From Bog-159 sp049511415 (lineage in GTDB: Bacteria; Acidobacteriota; Terriglobia; Bryobacterales; Bryobacteraceae): a DNA stretch of 24,097 nt. The stretch spans positions 1 through 24,097 of the forward strand of contig JBEKYC010000093.1 of assembly GCA_049511415.1 (NCBI GenBank). The letters run 5' to 3'. Both the position numbers and the translations under genes were made by a program. The notes beneath the pieces are model-generated. The model made no database searches. It was not told the DNA's origin and saw nothing but the letters and a program-made list of their open reading frames with translations. Positions 22,911 through 24,097 of the stretch are shown here, piece by piece; positions within the stretch are counted from its first letter, which is position 1; every line of letters begins with the position of its first letter.

Positions 22911-23258
22911 CGGTTTCGGTATTGCAAGCGCGAGTCGGCGAGCGAAACGCCTGATTGGCACCAGTGCCACCCCGGCCCGAACTTGGGACCCGAACCTGCA
23001 ACGGCCCAGCTTGGGAAGCCCAACGTATGTTGGATTTAAATTACTTGCGCGTTGTGCTGCGAATTTTTGAATCTGCAACACCTCGCCGAATCAGCACTTC
23101 CCAAAATTAAGCCGGCCAAACGAGGCACAATCGAGAGCCGCCGGTATCGAGCAACAACACAAGGATCTACTCTGCCTGGCCGCGGATCAAATTCAGCTCG
23201 GCGGCGCGTCGCAGCCACTGCCCTGCAACTACGTTCGTGTCTATGGAGGCCTGATCAA

Positions 23259-23681
23259 ATGACCAAAGACACTAAATTCAAACACGGTCGATCTGGGAAT
23301 CCGGCAACCAGATTCCCGCCTGGAAATCGACACCGCTGGCAGGCCGGACAATCTGGCAATCCGGCCGGCATCGCTCGAAGCCGCCTGCAGTTCGAGGAAA
23401 GATTCTACGCCGCTCTACTGGAACGGGACAGTGCCGACGAGGATGCATCCTTGCTCTGGGAGTCGGCACGTAAACGTGAACCCTGGGCCATTCTAGCCCT
23501 CTTGCAGCGTCTCGCCCCTGAATCTAAACAAATCAAAGTCACACAAGGAATACAAGATGCAACAACCATTGACTACACCCGACTCAACCCGGAAGAACTC
23601 GACGACGTCCAACGGCTTCAGGAGCGGGCCACAGTTCCAACTGGAACTGGTGAAGGCCGAGAGAGACCGCCGGAGCTTTAA
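23259..23681 (+). CDS. DUF5681 phage-associated protein
   Basis: A 140-residue protein. I start it at the ATG at 23259, with GGAGG 9 bases upstream, although the frame is open from 23052. The N-terminus has the family hallmark of Gly-rich, basic 'SGNP' motifs: KHGRSGNPATRFPPGN then WQAGQSGNPAGIARSR. A helical part (FEERFYAALLERD, EPWAILALLQRLAP) and YTRLNPEELDDVQRL follow. Such proteins commonly sit directly before the terminase large subunit in prophages, as here; they may be small-terminase-like or DNA-binding. The biochemical role is unproven. The frame looks intact, while the terminase after it is broken. Confidence 0.8.
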   Translation: MTKDTKFKHGRSGNPATRFPPGNRHRWQAGQSGNPAGIARSRLQFEERFYAALLERDSADEDASLLWESARKREPWAILALLQRLAPESKQIKVTQGIQDATTIDYTRLNPEELDDVQRLQERATVPTGTGEGRERPPEL

Positions 23682-24097
23682 GGCATTCGTGATCGAAGCG
23701 TGGCATGTACTGGAACCGAACACTGTGTTCGTGGACAGCATGCAAATCGATGCGATGTGTTCCCATCTGCAGGCGGTAAGGGAAAAATCGCGAACCTGAT
23801 CATTAACGTACCACCTGGGCATGCCAAATCGCTGCTGGTGGGCGTGTTCTGGCCCGCCTGGGTATGGATCGACCTACCGACCGTGCATTCACCCCCTGCC
23901 GTTTTCCGGTATCACACAGCAGTGCAATGACTTAACTCTTTCGGATGTCTGCATCTGATGGCCTAAAACGGTAGGAAAAGTTCCTACGCCGCAGATACGG
24001 CGCCCGGCGAACTGGTCCGCGAGGAGACGCGGTTCCAACCATGGCTGGTGCCGGAACGGCCCGACAACCTGCATCAGCTCCGCGAGAGGCTTGGTCC
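23557..24097 (+). pseudogene. Phage terminase large subunit, frameshifted, runs off the window
   Basis: The first frame (23557-23799) gives ERDRRSFKAFVIEAWHVLEP and DAMCSHLQAV, the N-terminus of a large terminase. It breaks in the G/A run at 23780-23787. The next frame continues IANLIINVPPGHAKSLLVGVFWPAW, where PPGHAKS is the Walker A ATP-binding motif of the packaging motor, and stops at 23930. A third piece (23990-24097) reads PGELVREETRF then LVPERPDNLHQLRERLG, possibly a later terminase segment, implying an internal deletion; this part is tentative. The protein would package phage DNA; here it is a relic. Confidence 0.75.

Larger units (their letters stand above)
22283..23258. other. Long stretch without a convincing gene
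   Basis: Nearly 1 kb in which I support no protein. Open frames exist (for example minus-strand 22626-23081), but they lack a ribosome binding site and read as low-complexity. It contains GTCACCTG twice at an 11-base period (22526, 22537), a large imperfect inverted repeat (22726-22810) and a short tandem repeat (22870-22910). It may be the decayed edge of the prophage whose terminase remnant lies to the right. Confidence 0.6.

Noticed and set aside
22626..23081. A 151-codon minus-strand open frame in the gene-poor stretch
   Set aside because: No ribosome binding site, no recognisable motif, and it runs through the inverted repeat; more likely chance.
23052..23258. N-terminal extension of the DUF5681 frame
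   Set aside because: The first 69 codons are unlike the family; the ATG at 23259 has a good GGAGG and starts at the typical basic SGNP region.

Overview
The window looks like a chromosomal segment of a high-GC member of the Acidobacteriota, probably of the Bryobacterales/Solibacter group. The best clue is a complete copy of the C-terminal domain described in Solibacter (TIGR03437 type) on a secreted beta-propeller protein, plus a decayed second copy of the same domain. The many secreted or Tat-exported proteins and frequent GTG/TTG starts fit this. The assignment rests on protein families only; there is no rRNA here.

Layout. (1) 130-2422: an intact tRNA-Arg(CCG) gene on the minus strand, invaded by a roughly 2.2 kb integrative-element remnant. 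The element is bounded by a perfect 42-bp direct repeat that is the 5' half of the tRNA. It holds a broken tyrosine recombinase, an FRG-domain protein and a small PUA/EVE-like protein. (2) 2648-8589: secreted and oxidative genes, namely an Ig-like protein, a Tat-exported Gfo/Idh/MocA oxidoreductase, a short-chain dehydrogenase, the TIGR03437 propeller protein and a 2-oxoglutarate/Fe(II) oxygenase. (3) 8566-9429: larE, for nickel-pincer cofactor synthesis. (4) 9492-11442: three accessory genes, PIN-like, PD-(D/E)XK-like and DUF3800, wedged between larE and gyrA. (5) 11527-18747: core genes, with gyrA, a secreted cyclophilin, a small membrane protein, and a tight minus-strand operon of ECF sigma factor, zinc-finger anti-sigma/TonB-C-like protein, rsmA and a secreted alpha/beta-barrel-like protein, preceded by an unknown membrane protein. 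(6) 18877-22272: galU, a chimeric pseudogene, an exported amidohydrolase and an unknown membrane-anchored protein. (7) 22283-24097: a gene-poor stretch with a striking 30-bp-arm inverted repeat, then a decayed prophage edge (DUF5681 protein and a frameshifted terminase large subunit).

The genes do not form one pathway. The most promising points are the tRNA element that replaced the 5' half of its target tRNA while carrying an FRG plus PUA/EVE-like pair, the nuclease-like trio next to gyrA, a repeated promoter layout in which a TATAAT-like box lies only 2-13 bases before the start codon (predicting leaderless or nearly leaderless mRNAs), and the inverted repeat at 22726-22810. All family calls come from reading motifs by eye; no database search was run.
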